Assembly: GCA_902789735.1 (NCBI GenBank)
Contig: CADAOZ010000017.1
Span: 1-55,379 of the forward strand
Source of the DNA: an uncultured Lachnospiraceae bacterium
Lineage (GTDB): Bacteria; Bacillota; Clostridia; Lachnospirales; Lachnospiraceae
Direction: 5' to 3'
DNA length: 55,379 bases
Shown here: positions 26,020-35,098 of the stretch, in pieces
Layout: every line of letters begins with the position of its first letter
Numbering within the stretch: the stretch's first letter is position 1
Program-made: the position numbers and the translations under genes
The notes under the pieces: generated by a model
What the model was told of the DNA's origin: nothing
What the model saw: only the letters and a program-made list of their open reading frames with translations
Database searches by the model: none

Positions 26020-27090
26020 ATGAAAATTCGTTTCAACAGAGGCAGCACTCTATCCGGATGTCTGCTGGTCCTGACATTACTGACCAGTCTCCTGACAGCA
26101 GGCTGTGCAGCCGGTCCGGCCGCCGGCCAGACCGCTGCTACTTCTGCGCAGGCCGCTTCGGAAAGTTCTGCCGAAGCTGTTCCGGCAGCATCCGCCGATA
26201 CCGCTCTCCAGGCAGCGACCGCTGCCACGACAGCCCCTGCAGCCGCTACGGCCGCTGCGGCCGCAGAAATATCCCGTTATTATGATCCGGCACCGGAAGA
26301 TCCCGGGATGGAAGCGCTTGCCAGGACCCTGGAAGCGGAAATCGCCCCGTATGGCGGCGACTGGGCCGTATATGTCCGGAACCTGAACAATGGTACCGTC
26401 ATCAATCTGGGGGATCAGTCTCTTCCTTCCGCCAGTGTCATTAAGATCTTCATCGCCGGCGCTTATCTGGAGGCGGTGGAAGAAGGCCGTCTGGAAGATA
26501 CCTGCGCGGATTCACTCCGTTATATGATCACGGAGAGTGATAATTCTGCGACCAACAGGATCATAGATTATGTGGGGATGGACAATATCAACAGGTTTAT
26601 TGAGAAGTACGGTTTCACTGAGACAAAGCTGCAGCGCCACATGCTGGAAAGCTCTTCCAGGGACAACTTCTCCTCCGCCCGGGATGCCGGCATCTGCCTG
26701 GCCATGATCTATGACGGAACTTATGTAAGCGAAGAGGCTTCCGGGACCATGCGGAACCTGCTGCTGCAGCAGGAACGCCGCGGCAAGATCCCTGCAGGCC
26801 TGCCCTCCGGCACCAAATGCGGCAACAAGACCGGCGAGCTGAACTACGCGGAAAACGACGCCGCTATTATCTGGGGCCCTTCCTGTGATTACGTCCTGGT
26901 CGTATTTGCGGGTAATATCTCCGCTCCCGGCACGGCCCAGTCCCAGATCCGTCATCTCTCCGCCTTGGTCTATGAAGGCATGAACAATATGGGTTCCGGT
27001 CTGCAGGACTCCTACGCCGCGGATACAGCCGCCACGGCCGCGGAGGCCGCCGCTGATGCCGCTTCCACAGGAGAAACAGCCTCCGACTGA
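26020..27090 (+). CDS. Penicillin-recognising serine hydrolase lipoprotein
   Basis: 356 aa. Lipobox LLTAGC (Cys29) gives a lipid-anchored exported protein, then an Ala/Thr/Ser linker and a class A beta-lactamase fold (about 98-325). Active-site motifs are complete: SASVIK (Ser139, Lys142), SDN (173-175) and KTG (270-272). The omega-loop Glu166 of true class A lactamases (ExxLN) is not seen; the corresponding segment reads RHMLESSSRDNFSSA. It may thus be a DD-peptidase-like or sensor protein rather than a resistance enzyme. A short Ala-rich tail follows. Own transcription unit with a terminator after it. Confidence 0.85.
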   Translation: MKIRFNRGSTLSGCLLVLTLLTSLLTAGCAAGPAAGQTAATSAQAASESSAEAVPAASADTALQAATAATTAPAAATAAAAAEISRYYDPAPEDPGMEALARTLEAEIAPYGGDWAVYVRNLNNGTVINLGDQSLPSASVIKIFIAGAYLEAVEEGRLEDTCADSLRYMITESDNSATNRIIDYVGMDNINRFIEKYGFTETKLQRHMLESSSRDNFSSARDAGICLAMIYDGTYVSEEASGTMRNLLLQQERRGKIPAGLPSGTKCGNKTGELNYAENDAAIIWGPSCDYVLVVFAGNISAPGTAQSQIRHLSALVYEGMNNMGSGLQDSYAADTAATAAEAAADAASTGETASD

Positions 27091-27161
27091 CAAGGATTTT
27101 TTGGGGATACCTTTCAAAATCATCCCTGCTGGTATTTCAATTTCACACATACGTAAAAAAG

Positions 27162-27204
27162 AAGGCAGCCGTTCCGTACAAACGCGGATTGCTGCCTTTT
27201 ACGT
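27162..27204 (+). terminator. Bidirectional terminator between convergent genes
   Basis: 8 bp stem (27162-27169 with 27191-27198), TTTTACGTT on the plus side and TTCTTTTTT on the minus side, placed between the serine hydrolase gene and the convergent kinase gene. Confidence 0.85.
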
Positions 27205-27245
27205 TCTGTTTCTCTGTCCCTCACTTGCGTTCCCGGAAATAGTCT

Positions 27246-28178
27246 TTACAAATCTTCCGCTGCACGGAAAGCCGGAGCAGCGTTTTGCGGCCTGGGCCGT
27301 CTGTCACCCAGATCCTCTATACAGCTCCTGACCGATGTACATACCCTGGACATGGCGGGACGGGCTGCCGGATCTCCCGCCAGCATGTCCCGGATCACTG
27401 CGGCGAGCGCGGCCGGTATATCCGGATCCACCTGCAGTTCCTGTCCGTCCAGAACCGCTTCATGCGGATAGTCACATTCTTTTCTGTCAAACCCGGGCAG
27501 ACGGCCCGTATAAAGCTGATGGAACAGAAGCCCGGCCGCGAATACATCTATGGCGCAGGTCAGTTCCACTTTCTCTCCGAACAGAAAACGGCATGTCTCC
27601 GGCGCCATATAGACCTGGTCGCCGCCAATCTCATCTTCTCCGGCAGGCGCCTCGTTTTCAAAGAAGGCTGCGCCCAGATCGATCAGTCTGGCCCGCAGAT
27701 ATCCCGCCTCTGTCTTCTGCAGGATCAGATTGCTGAATTTGATATCCGCATGGACAATACCGGCTGTATGCAGCTGCTCGATTCCCCGGGCCGCCGTCAG
27801 CAAAAGCAGCCGGCGGACGTCGCCGGGCAGGCCCGCGATCTCTTCTATGGTAATGTCCACTCCTTTTACATATTCTGTGGCGATATAATATCGGGAATCT
27901 CTTCGGAAGAACTCCTCCGTCCTTACCAGCGTTCCATCCGAAAACGCGTTGGCGGAAGCATAGATCCGTTTCCACTTATCCTCATACGCCCGGCAGACAG
28001 AAATCGCGTCCCTGCGTAAATCTTCCCGTAGCCCGGTCCCTGCGGGCCATACCGGATCTAAAAATTCCTTCAGAAAGTATCTGTTCCCGTTTTTTCTGCC
28101 GGTCGTCCATCTGGAAAATCCCGCATCCCTGTTCTGAAAGGGCTTTTCTATCTCATATCCGTTCAGGACTTCTGCCAT
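27246..28178 (-). CDS. Hanks-type serine/threonine protein kinase
   Basis: 310 aa single-domain cytoplasmic kinase. Lys37 in YFLKEF is the likely VAIK lysine, HADIKFSN (143-150) is the catalytic loop (Asp145, Lys147, Asn150), DLG (167-169) replaces DFG, and MAPET follows as APE motif. The glycine loop is degenerate. No membrane helix or PASTA repeats. It is the last gene of a same-strand run with a VWA protein and a zinc-ribbon protein, a layout resembling the kinase/VWA pairs of TerY-type phospho-signalling; no PP2C phosphatase is in the window. Confidence 0.88.
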   Translation of the reverse strand: MAEVLNGYEIEKPFQNRDAGFSRWTTGRKNGNRYFLKEFLDPVWPAGTGLREDLRRDAISVCRAYEDKWKRIYASANAFSDGTLVRTEEFFRRDSRYYIATEYVKGVDITIEEIAGLPGDVRRLLLLTAARGIEQLHTAGIVHADIKFSNLILQKTEAGYLRARLIDLGAAFFENEAPAGEDEIGGDQVYMAPETCRFLFGEKVELTCAIDVFAAGLLFHQLYTGRLPGFDRKECDYPHEAVLDGQELQVDPDIPAALAAVIRDMLAGDPAARPAMSRVCTSVRSCIEDLGDRRPRPQNAAPAFRAAEDL

Positions 28179-28283
28179 GCTCCGGTCATCCTTTCCCTGA
28201 TCATTTCCGGCTGATGCGCTTCCCGTATCTGTCCCGACGCCGCCGCATTGTTTTCCGCGGAGCCATTCCTGCGCAGAACCGGA

Positions 28284-28970
28284 TCAGATGGAATTGGCAA
28301 TCGCGTTGATAATCTGTTCATAGTCGCAGCTCTCCAGCCCGCTGCCCGCTTCCGAGACATACTGGATCGTCTGATTCCAGTTGTTGCGAATCAGGTTCCA
28401 GTCATCCTTATCCGGGGTAAACAGCAGCAGCCTTTTGGCGTTCTGATCCATCAGTCCGGGGGCAGACGCGTTCCCCCACCACATGGTCAGCTCATTAAAA
28501 TCTTTTGCCATTCCCCTGGGATAGTTGGGGGCGTCGCTCCCGAATCCCAGTCTGTGGGTCCCGTCGTCGGACCAGACCACGATCACATGCCTCTTTCGCT
28601 GGGAACTGGTATCCCAGGGCGACCGGATGGCATAGGCCAGCGCTTCCAGACCGTCCTCGGGATCATCTCCGCCTCCTTCGGGCACAATGCTGCGCAGACT
28701 GGCCTCGAAAGCCTTTTCCTCATCCGGCAGCCGGAAAAAATCCGTGACCATCATGGCCGTTTCCTGATCATATTTATAATCCCTGAAAGCAATGATCCGG
28801 ATCCGCACCTGTTCCACCCGCTTGTTTTTCCGGTCCATGATCTTCATCAGATCTCTGTACAGATTCAGCGCATTCGCCTTGACTGTATCCAGAAGAGGTC
28901 CCATGCTGCCCGTTGCGTCAATGCAGAAGACCAGGTCGACCCCATATGTAAATCTGTAATTACTTGCCAT
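28284..28970 (-). CDS. VWA-domain protein (TerY-like)
   Basis: 228 aa, essentially one von Willebrand A domain. The metal site DATGS (Asp18, Thr20, Ser22) near the N-terminus, the FRDYKYD strand with the Thr-equivalent region and WSDDGTH near residue 135 are the MIDAS elements. No signal peptide, so it should be a cytoplasmic metal-dependent scaffold. Lies between the zinc-ribbon protein and the kinase, gap of 105 bases to the kinase. In the TerY-P signalling triad a VWA protein is bound or phosphorylated by the kinase; the same relation is inferred here. Confidence 0.88.
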   Translation of the reverse strand: MASNYRFTYGVDLVFCIDATGSMGPLLDTVKANALNLYRDLMKIMDRKNKRVEQVRIRIIAFRDYKYDQETAMMVTDFFRLPDEEKAFEASLRSIVPEGGGDDPEDGLEALAYAIRSPWDTSSQRKRHVIVVWSDDGTHRLGFGSDAPNYPRGMAKDFNELTMWWGNASAPGLMDQNAKRLLLFTPDKDDWNLIRNNWNQTIQYVSEAGSGLESCDYEQIINAIANSI

Positions 28971-29070
28971 CCGCTTCCTCCAAGTCTTTTTTAGTCCACC
29001 GGGCCGTGCCCGGTTCCAGTCTGCTCTTTCTGGCCGCCTTCCTGCTTCCTGTTTGTCTTTCCTGCCGTCT

Positions 29071-29397
29071 TTACCGCATATCCTCTGTCAGCGGCTGTCC
29101 GCAGAGTCCGCAGACAGATTCTGCCAGGCCGTTTTCAGTACCGCAGACCGGACAGCTCCGGACAGGCCACGCTTTCCTTCGCTGATAGATCGTGACAACC
29201 GTTTCTGCCTCCTCCTCTTTCCCGGCCGGCAGGAACAAACGCCCCCCGGCAGGAGCAGCCGTCCCGGACGTTTCCTCTTTCCCCGAAGCCGGTTCCGTCG
29301 TCTTCTTTTCTGCCCTGCCGGCTTTTCCTGACAGGGCTGCTATGGCGATCAGGGCAGCGACTGCTGCCAGGATCCCCGCCTGTATAGCGATGATCAT
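29071..29397 (-). CDS. Small membrane-anchored zinc-ribbon protein
   Basis: 108 aa. N-terminal membrane helix (about 2-24), a Lys/Glu/Ala linker and a C-terminal zinc ribbon with two CxxC knuckles (CPVCGTEN and CGLCGQ, about residues 80-100). Start ATG at 29397 with AGGAG 9 bases upstream; a TTG one codon earlier is possible. It lies between the GH25 lysozyme and the VWA gene in the same direction. The PASTA pseudokinase at 37.4 kb has a similar CPWCG-type knuckle after its kinase part, hinting at a shared scheme. Confidence 0.72.
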   Translation of the reverse strand: MIIAIQAGILAAVAALIAIAALSGKAGRAEKKTTEPASGKEETSGTAAPAGGRLFLPAGKEEEAETVVTIYQRRKAWPVRSCPVCGTENGLAESVCGLCGQPLTEDMR

Positions 29398-29435
29398 CAA
29401 TGGGCACTCCTGTTTTCACCGGCCCGCAGAGGATT

Positions 29436-31850
29436 CTACTGGATCAGGAATTTCTGATTATTTTTTCCCTGATCATCCTTTCCCTGACAGATATTTGTCT
29501 TATTGGAAAGCTTTTTCCCTGCCGCCGTTTTATCATCCGTCTGCATGGCCTTTCCTGTCCATGCGTTGATAAAGGTATATGTCTTGTCCTTATTTTTGCG
29601 TATGATCCATTTCTGGGCCAGTCCTCCGTTGGACGTATACTGCTGAATGTTGGCGTCCTCTTCCTTACTGCCGCCTTTTACCTCCATGACCTTGCCGGTG
29701 TAGGCATTGCGGACTGTATAAAGGCCGTCGCCGCCCAGGCTGATCTTAAATTTCTGGGCACTGCCGCCTGTCCCACTGTAGAGCTGGATATTGGCCTTAT
29801 CAGCTTTGGATCCCTTATAGACCTCCAGCACCATTTTGGGATTATCTGCCGCCGCGATGGTCCTGGTTCCCGTTACGCTGTAGGGGGCGGAAGCCTTTAC
29901 GAATTTGAAGTGCATTTTCCCTGCGCCGGTCGGTGCCTGCACGCACAGATTCTGCTGATTGGCGGCTTTTCCGCTTTCCACGGACAGATAATTGCCATAC
30001 ACGTCGGAAATCAGATAGTAGCCTCCGACGCCGTCACTGTGAATGATCCACTTCTGGGCCGCATTATATTTCAGGTCATATTGATGGACATTGGTCCCCG
30101 AAGCCGCGCCGGCCCCCTTGACATCCAGGGCTTTTCCGGATTTGCAGCTGATGATCACATACCGGCCATTGCCGACATGACGGACAATGAACTTCTGGGC
30201 ACCGTTCCCGCCGGATTTATAAAGCTGGAGATTGGTACCGCTTTCCACGGAGCCGCCGGCTATATCCAGTACATATCCTGTATCCATGGCCGACTGAATG
30301 GTATAAATCCCGTTTTTTATGGCAGGACTCTCATCTGTCAGAGTAAAGCGGAACTTCTGGTTCCGGCCGGCTTTGGCGACCTCCAGCTGCATACGGGTGC
30401 CGGCACTGCTGCTGCTTCCGGCACAGGAGACAGCCTTGCCTCCGGAAGCGGACTGGATCGTGTAATAGCCATCTTTGGTAGACCGGATGACCCATTGCTG
30501 GACTGCGGACCCATTGTTCGCCGCCGCATCCTGGACTTTGGCGCCGCCGGCTGCCATATTCTGTCCGGTCCCGCTGCAGGTCAGGATATAATAGCCGCCG
30601 TTCACATATTTGATTTTGAATTTCTGATTTGCCTTGCCGGTCGCTTTGGCCAGGGTCAGCTGACCGCCTTTGGAAGCCTGCAGGACCATGCCTTCATCCA
30701 GGGCCGCGGCAATGGTATAGGTTCCTCCCGCTACTGTATAAGCGCCCGCAATCCTGGCAGCGCCTTTGAAGGTCGAGCTGTTGGCACTGAATGAGCCGCA
30801 GTCATACCAGACGTTGAGATCCACATTTCCGGAAATGCCGTTGACAGCCCCCGTAGAGGAATGCTGCCACATGGTATATTCGCCTTTATAGTCGGTCTTA
30901 CTGGCGTAATGGGCCATCCAGATGACATATTTATTTGCCAGCGCCGTATAGTCCATCTGCTCATAGTAAAAGAACTTGCTGGCGTAGATGCCTGCGCGAT
31001 AACCTGCCTTTTCAACCTTGTCACAGAAGGCGGTAATGACCTTTGTCTGGGCCGCCTTGGACAGTTTGGCCGCTTTCAGCCTGCTCCCGGATCCGTATTC
31101 TACATCCATATAGAAAGGAAGATCCAGGCTGACGCCGGCATTTTTGACCGCCTTGATGGCGTACTCTGCTTCCTTTACCGCCTCTTCCGTCGTAGTCGCC
31201 TGGGAGAAAAAGTAGACGCCGACCTTGATTCCGGCCTTTTTCGCGGCCTTGATAAAAGTATTGAAGTCATTATCCGTATGCAGGTTAAAGCGGTTCAGAT
31301 TGGTGTAGCCGCAGCGGATAATGGCAAATTCACAGCCGGCCTCTTTGACTTTGGTCCAGTTGATCGTTTTTCCTATATTGCTGCCGTTCCAGTAGGAGAC
31401 ATCGATGCCCCAGCGCTTGGTGCACTTGGCAAAGCGGCCGTCATGGGACAGTCCGCTGCCCTTGAGGCCGGCCAGAAGCTCGCTGGCGGATCCGACGCCG
31501 ATCTCGCCATTCCGGACCATCTCTTCTACTTCCTCCGCGCTGACGCCGTAATTTTCCGCGATCCGCAGGACCATGGGGTCATCCGGATCATAAGAGGATT
31601 CCTCTACGATATCCGGGTCCTCATCCGCGGCCGCTTCCCCTTCCGCGCCCTGGGCTTCCTGTCCCTGGCTGTCCTTCCTGGGATAAACCTCCCGCTCTTC
31701 TTCCGTTATGACCTCTTCTCCACTGTCGTCCGTCTCTTCCGCATCTGTTTCCGCGGCCATAACCGGAAATGCTTTCATTCCGGCAGGCAGACTCCCCGAT
31801 ACAGCCAGGATGAAGATGATGAGCAGCGCGTATATTCTCCGTATTTTCAA
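29436..31850 (-). CDS. Secreted GH25 lysozyme with ricin-type lectin repeats
   Basis: 804 aa from TTG at 31850 (AGGCAGG upstream); the open frame goes on further but without RBS. Signal helix, acidic linker, a short helical segment (YGVSAEEVEEMVRNG), then a GH25 muramidase domain (about 145-340) with WGIDVSYWNG, AIIRCGYT and FYMDVEYGSG (catalytic Asp/Glu). Three ricin-type beta-trefoils fill the C-terminal half, with repeated QKF/QKW ends and NIQLY-type loops. It should cut the glycan strands of peptidoglycan; the many trefoils probably bind wall or capsule sugar. First gene of the run leading to zinc ribbon, VWA and kinase. Confidence 0.92.
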   Translation of the reverse strand: MKIRRIYALLIIFILAVSGSLPAGMKAFPVMAAETDAEETDDSGEEVITEEEREVYPRKDSQGQEAQGAEGEAAADEDPDIVEESSYDPDDPMVLRIAENYGVSAEEVEEMVRNGEIGVGSASELLAGLKGSGLSHDGRFAKCTKRWGIDVSYWNGSNIGKTINWTKVKEAGCEFAIIRCGYTNLNRFNLHTDNDFNTFIKAAKKAGIKVGVYFFSQATTTEEAVKEAEYAIKAVKNAGVSLDLPFYMDVEYGSGSRLKAAKLSKAAQTKVITAFCDKVEKAGYRAGIYASKFFYYEQMDYTALANKYVIWMAHYASKTDYKGEYTMWQHSSTGAVNGISGNVDLNVWYDCGSFSANSSTFKGAARIAGAYTVAGGTYTIAAALDEGMVLQASKGGQLTLAKATGKANQKFKIKYVNGGYYILTCSGTGQNMAAGGAKVQDAAANNGSAVQQWVIRSTKDGYYTIQSASGGKAVSCAGSSSSAGTRMQLEVAKAGRNQKFRFTLTDESPAIKNGIYTIQSAMDTGYVLDIAGGSVESGTNLQLYKSGGNGAQKFIVRHVGNGRYVIISCKSGKALDVKGAGAASGTNVHQYDLKYNAAQKWIIHSDGVGGYYLISDVYGNYLSVESGKAANQQNLCVQAPTGAGKMHFKFVKASAPYSVTGTRTIAAADNPKMVLEVYKGSKADKANIQLYSGTGGSAQKFKISLGGDGLYTVRNAYTGKVMEVKGGSKEEDANIQQYTSNGGLAQKWIIRKNKDKTYTFINAWTGKAMQTDDKTAAGKKLSNKTNICQGKDDQGKNNQKFLIQ

Positions 31851-32124
31851 AACAAGACCTGCCTTTCTATCATAAAGTCCCGTGCTCCGGTCTCTCCGGC
31901 AGCCGCGGTCCTTTTCCCTCTTTATACAGTATAAACATGGCGGGCCGCAAATTCCACTGAATCTTTTCCACCTCTGCGGCCGCTGACATTTCTGCGGTCG
32001 TAAAATGTAATATTTGCGTAACAATTTGTCTCATGATATCATTAACAGTGATATCTGAGTTTCGCCATGAAAAGAGCGCTCCCGGCTGTCCGGCAGGCTC
32101 TTGTTTCGGAAAGGCTGATTTACC

Positions 32125-32871
32125 ATGAAAAAATCTTTGATCTCTTTGCTCCTGTGCATGACCTGTGTTTTCACCCTGGCAGGATGCCAGTCATCACCGG
32201 CAGAACAGGCCGGCACGGAAAAAGCAGCAGATACTGCGGCTGCCGCGGAGGAAGCATCCGCAGAAGCCAGCGCCGGACAGGAGGACAGCAGCCCTGCCGC
32301 AGAACAGGCACAGGCAGGGGAGACCGCTGAAAGCAGTTCCGCTTCTGCGGAAGCCGGCGCCTCTGTCCCTGCCTGGACAGACATGACGATTTCTTTTGAC
32401 GATCTGACCGTGACCCTTCCCATGTCCTGCAGTGATCTGTCCGGCTCCTGGACCATAGAAGTCCCGGAGGGAGCGGAAGCGCCGGCAGAGCTGGCCCCCG
32501 GCGAACGCCGGGAAGGCGTACGTCTGGTCCGGGAAGGACAGGAGGATGTCTACGTTTATATCGATCTCCTGAATATGGGAGATACGGCAGCGCCGCCCGG
32601 AGACTGCACGGTCTATGGCTTTTCCGCCGAGATCACCTGGCTGGAGGAGGATGACGCCGCCCCTTCCCTGACTCTGTCAGACGGCATCACCTGGGGCAGC
32701 CGCCTGGAGGACCTGGAAGCTGCTTACGGCAAGCCCGCCGCGGAACACCGTTCCGGGGAACAGAAATATACCAGCTACACCTATGCTTATAACTACACGG
32801 AAGTGCTGCTGACCTTTACGGTCTTTGACGAGAAGGGACTGACGGCTGTATCCATGGTCAGAACGCCCTGA
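32125..32871 (+). CDS. Lipoprotein of unknown function
   Basis: 248 aa. Signal peptide with lipobox FTLAGC, Ala/Glu/Ser-rich linker (about 25-75), then a domain of about 170 residues with no clear family match. The second half (ITWGSRLEDLEAAYGKP...YTYAYNYTEVLLTF) resembles repeat modules in other clostridial lipoproteins where a TWGS/L-x-AYG pattern recurs, so a substrate-binding or sensor role is possible but not shown. Convergent with the next lipoprotein gene and separated from it by a terminator. Confidence 0.75.
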   Translation: MKKSLISLLLCMTCVFTLAGCQSSPAEQAGTEKAADTAAAAEEASAEASAGQEDSSPAAEQAQAGETAESSSASAEAGASVPAWTDMTISFDDLTVTLPMSCSDLSGSWTIEVPEGAEAPAELAPGERREGVRLVREGQEDVYVYIDLLNMGDTAAPPGDCTVYGFSAEITWLEEDDAAPSLTLSDGITWGSRLEDLEAAYGKPAAEHRSGEQKYTSYTYAYNYTEVLLTFTVFDEKGLTAVSMVRTP

Positions 32872-32942
32872 TCAGCCGCTTCCTGCGCGTAACCCGGTCA
32901 CAGGATCACACAACGTATTTCCGCAAATAACAATATATAATA

Positions 32943-32992
32943 ATACCGCCGCTGCCGCAGCCTGATTTCACTGCGGTAACGGCGGTATCTTA
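32943..32992. terminator. Bidirectional terminator between two lipoprotein genes
   Basis: Interrupted stem ATACCGCC / GGCGGTAT (32943-32950 with 32981-32988) plus an inner CCGCAG / CTGCGG, with TCTTATTTCC on the plus side and TTATTATATATTG on the minus side. Confidence 0.75.
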
Positions 32993-33036
32993 TTTCCTTT
33001 TATAATATGGCGCCGGACATGCCTCCGGAAGATTTA

Positions 33037-33675
33037 TTACGGAGCAGAGAATGTACCGAGAATGGCATTGACGTCCGCGGCCATGGAATTGTACTCGTTG
33101 ACTTTTTCCTCTGTCTGCTCAAAATCCTGGCCTTCCGGAATCAGAGCGACATAAGAGCAGTTCTGCCCGTTGTCAATGGCCGGAAGCTCAACGACCTTCT
33201 GGCCGGGCCAGTACTCATCCTCTACATAGTAGGTGATGGTGAACAGCTGGCCGCTGTCTCCCTCGTCCGCTACTCTGCAGATGAAAACATCTCCGTCATC
33301 GGTCGTAGCGACATCATAACGGCCTTCCCAGGAAGCGGGAAGCTGGATTTTATAATTATGGGCACTGGTGAACGTGATCGTCTCGCCTGCAAGGGCAGGA
33401 GCCTCTTCACTGCTCTCTTCCTCTGCGGCTTCCGCTTCCTCAGCCCCTGCCTCTTCCGCCGGAGCCTCTTCCTTCTCTTCAGCAGGTGCTTCTTCGACAG
33501 CTTCTTCCGATGTTCCTGCCGCCTCAGCGGTTTCCTCCGCAGCGGCTTCCGCTGCTGTCGCTGCTGTCGCTGCTGTTTCCGCTGCGCCCGCGTCGTCGGA
33601 ACCCTTCTTGCTGCAGCCGACGGCCGCCAGACCGATTGCCAGTGTCAGGATAAGTGCAAGATATCTCTTTTTCAT
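33037..33675 (-). CDS. Lipoprotein of unknown function
   Basis: 212 aa from ATG at 33675 (AAGGAGG 5 bases upstream). Lipobox GLAAVGC, a long Ala/Glu linker (about 25-90) and a C-terminal domain of about 120 residues beginning ETITFTSAHNYKIQLPASW, which resembles small beta-sandwich domains of secreted proteins that bind membranes or ligands (PsbP/DUF-like). Function not recognised. Paralogous in style to the lipoproteins at 32125 and 47412. Confidence 0.78.
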   Translation of the reverse strand: MKKRYLALILTLAIGLAAVGCSKKGSDDAGAAETAATAATAAEAAAEETAEAAGTSEEAVEEAPAEEKEEAPAEEAGAEEAEAAEEESSEEAPALAGETITFTSAHNYKIQLPASWEGRYDVATTDDGDVFICRVADEGDSGQLFTITYYVEDEYWPGQKVVELPAIDNGQNCSYVALIPEGQDFEQTEEKVNEYNSMAADVNAILGTFSAP

Positions 33676-34027
33676 GTTACCTCCTTGTAAATCAATTGCA
33701 GACCGCGTCTGCCTTCTCTCTGTCGGGCTGTGCCCGCGCTCCGCAGCAGCCGCGGCAACGGTTGATCCTTTCTTCCCCATTCTATCAGATGGTCTCTTTT
33801 TTTTCGATGAATCTTTTGTTAATTTGTGCCCTGAATACGACTTAACGTAATCTGGCCTTTTTTTCGCAGGTTTTGGCTGTACGGATCCGAAATTTCCTCT
33901 TGCAAATTATTCCGCCCTGTTGTAAATTAATATGCGTGCAAAGGAATACGGTGGCTGCAGCCTCATGGCTCGGCCTGCCGTGTTTTTTTTTGCCCTGAAC
34001 CGCCCGGATTCACCGCCTGTCCTGTAT
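33676..34027. other. Intergenic region without a gene
   Basis: 352 bases upstream of the lipoprotein gene, AT-rich around 33795-33930 with several T-runs and GTTAATTT / TGTAAATTAATATG stretches. It must hold the lipoprotein promoter (minus strand); nothing else is supported. Confidence 0.4.
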
Positions 34028-35098
34028 TCAGTCCTTCCTGTCAGGCCGGCAGGCCCGTCCCCGTTCCGTTTCTTCAAGTCTGTCCAGGAACTGCCGGAGT
34101 TCTTTTACAGACTCATCATAGTCCCTGTGCTTCATATCCGGAAAGGCCCGCAGCAGCCGCCTTGTCCCAAAAAAGCGGGGCCGCAGGATCTCGTCCCGGA
34201 TCCCGGCCGCTTTCTTTTCCAGCACCGCGTATTTTTCTTTCCAGTTATCCTTCCAGCGGGCAGGATCCATGCTCTCTTCGGCCAGCTTCATGCCGGCAGA
34301 GGCCTTCCCGACCAGGGCCGCTTTGGCGCCGGCTGCCGCCTGCAGGGTCGCCGTCGAAGCGTTGGACAGTTTTTCTCTGGTCTCTCCCGCCGCATCCCTG
34401 AGTTCTGCTTTGGCCAGGGCGGCCTGCACCCTGCCTTCGTCCAGTGTTGTCTGCGTTCTGAGGGCACTGCCGGCGATCACACCGGTCAGCTCATCTGATA
34501 CCATCCGCATAGACCGTTTGACCCGGTCCAGTTCCGCCAGCTTTCTGTTCATGCCGTTGATCTCGGCCACTGTGACGATCAGATCCGAAGCATACACGAT
34601 ATAGCATATGCCAAGGACAGGCCAGCCCCAGTTTTCCGGGATCCGTCCCGCGGAAACGGTCTGGACCACAGGATGTACCGCAGTGATGACAATGATCGCC
34701 CCGGCCCCCCACAGGAGACTGAATTTCAGGCAGATATAGCCGTGGAAATTGTAAGGAAAATCACTGTAATCCCACCATCTGGCGTGAAAGATCTGATCCA
34801 GCAGCCAGCCGGCCGTCAATTCCACCGCGGTCGCGAAAACCGCCCCGAAAACATACAGGACCAGCACTTTGCAGCTTTCCGGGACAGCGCCGCCCGTTAC
34901 TTCCCGAAACCAGTCCAGCACACTCAAAAGCAGCAGCATTCCGAAACCGTAGACCGGACAGACCGGCCCGTTCAGGAATCCCCGGTTGACCACCAGCCCC
35001 AGCGATACCGCGTGAAAGATGACTTCAAGACACCACCCGATACACGAATAGATCAGGAAATACCAGCAGATCTGATAATATGTCATTCCTAATATCAA
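34028..35098 (-). CDS. CmpB-like (putative ABC permease) membrane protein
   Basis: 356 aa. Five or six membrane helices in the first 190 residues with the family signature YSCIGWCLEVIFHA and NRGFLNGPVCPVYGFG, WWDYSDFPYNFHGYICL, typical of Pfam ABC_trans_CmpB proteins, followed by a helical Ala/Glu/Lys coiled region and a basic tail. Despite the family name no ABC ATPase is nearby. Start is TTG at 35098, overlapping the stop of the hydrolase gene by 4 bases, with GGAGAG 9 bases before: translational coupling. Role unknown. Confidence 0.85.
   Translation of the reverse strand: MILGMTYYQICWYFLIYSCIGWCLEVIFHAVSLGLVVNRGFLNGPVCPVYGFGMLLLLSVLDWFREVTGGAVPESCKVLVLYVFGAVFATAVELTAGWLLDQIFHARWWDYSDFPYNFHGYICLKFSLLWGAGAIIVITAVHPVVQTVSAGRIPENWGWPVLGICYIVYASDLIVTVAEINGMNRKLAELDRVKRSMRMVSDELTGVIAGSALRTQTTLDEGRVQAALAKAELRDAAGETREKLSNASTATLQAAAGAKAALVGKASAGMKLAEESMDPARWKDNWKEKYAVLEKKAAGIRDEILRPRFFGTRRLLRAFPDMKHRDYDESVKELRQFLDRLEETERGRACRPDRKD

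Noticed and set aside
26020..27090. Beta-lactam resistance gene
   Set aside because: Class A motifs are present but the Glu166 motif is not seen, so a resistance call is not justified.
28179..28283. Small gene between VWA and kinase genes
   Set aside because: The 65-codon frame overlaps both neighbours, has no RBS and an unnatural Arg-rich composition.
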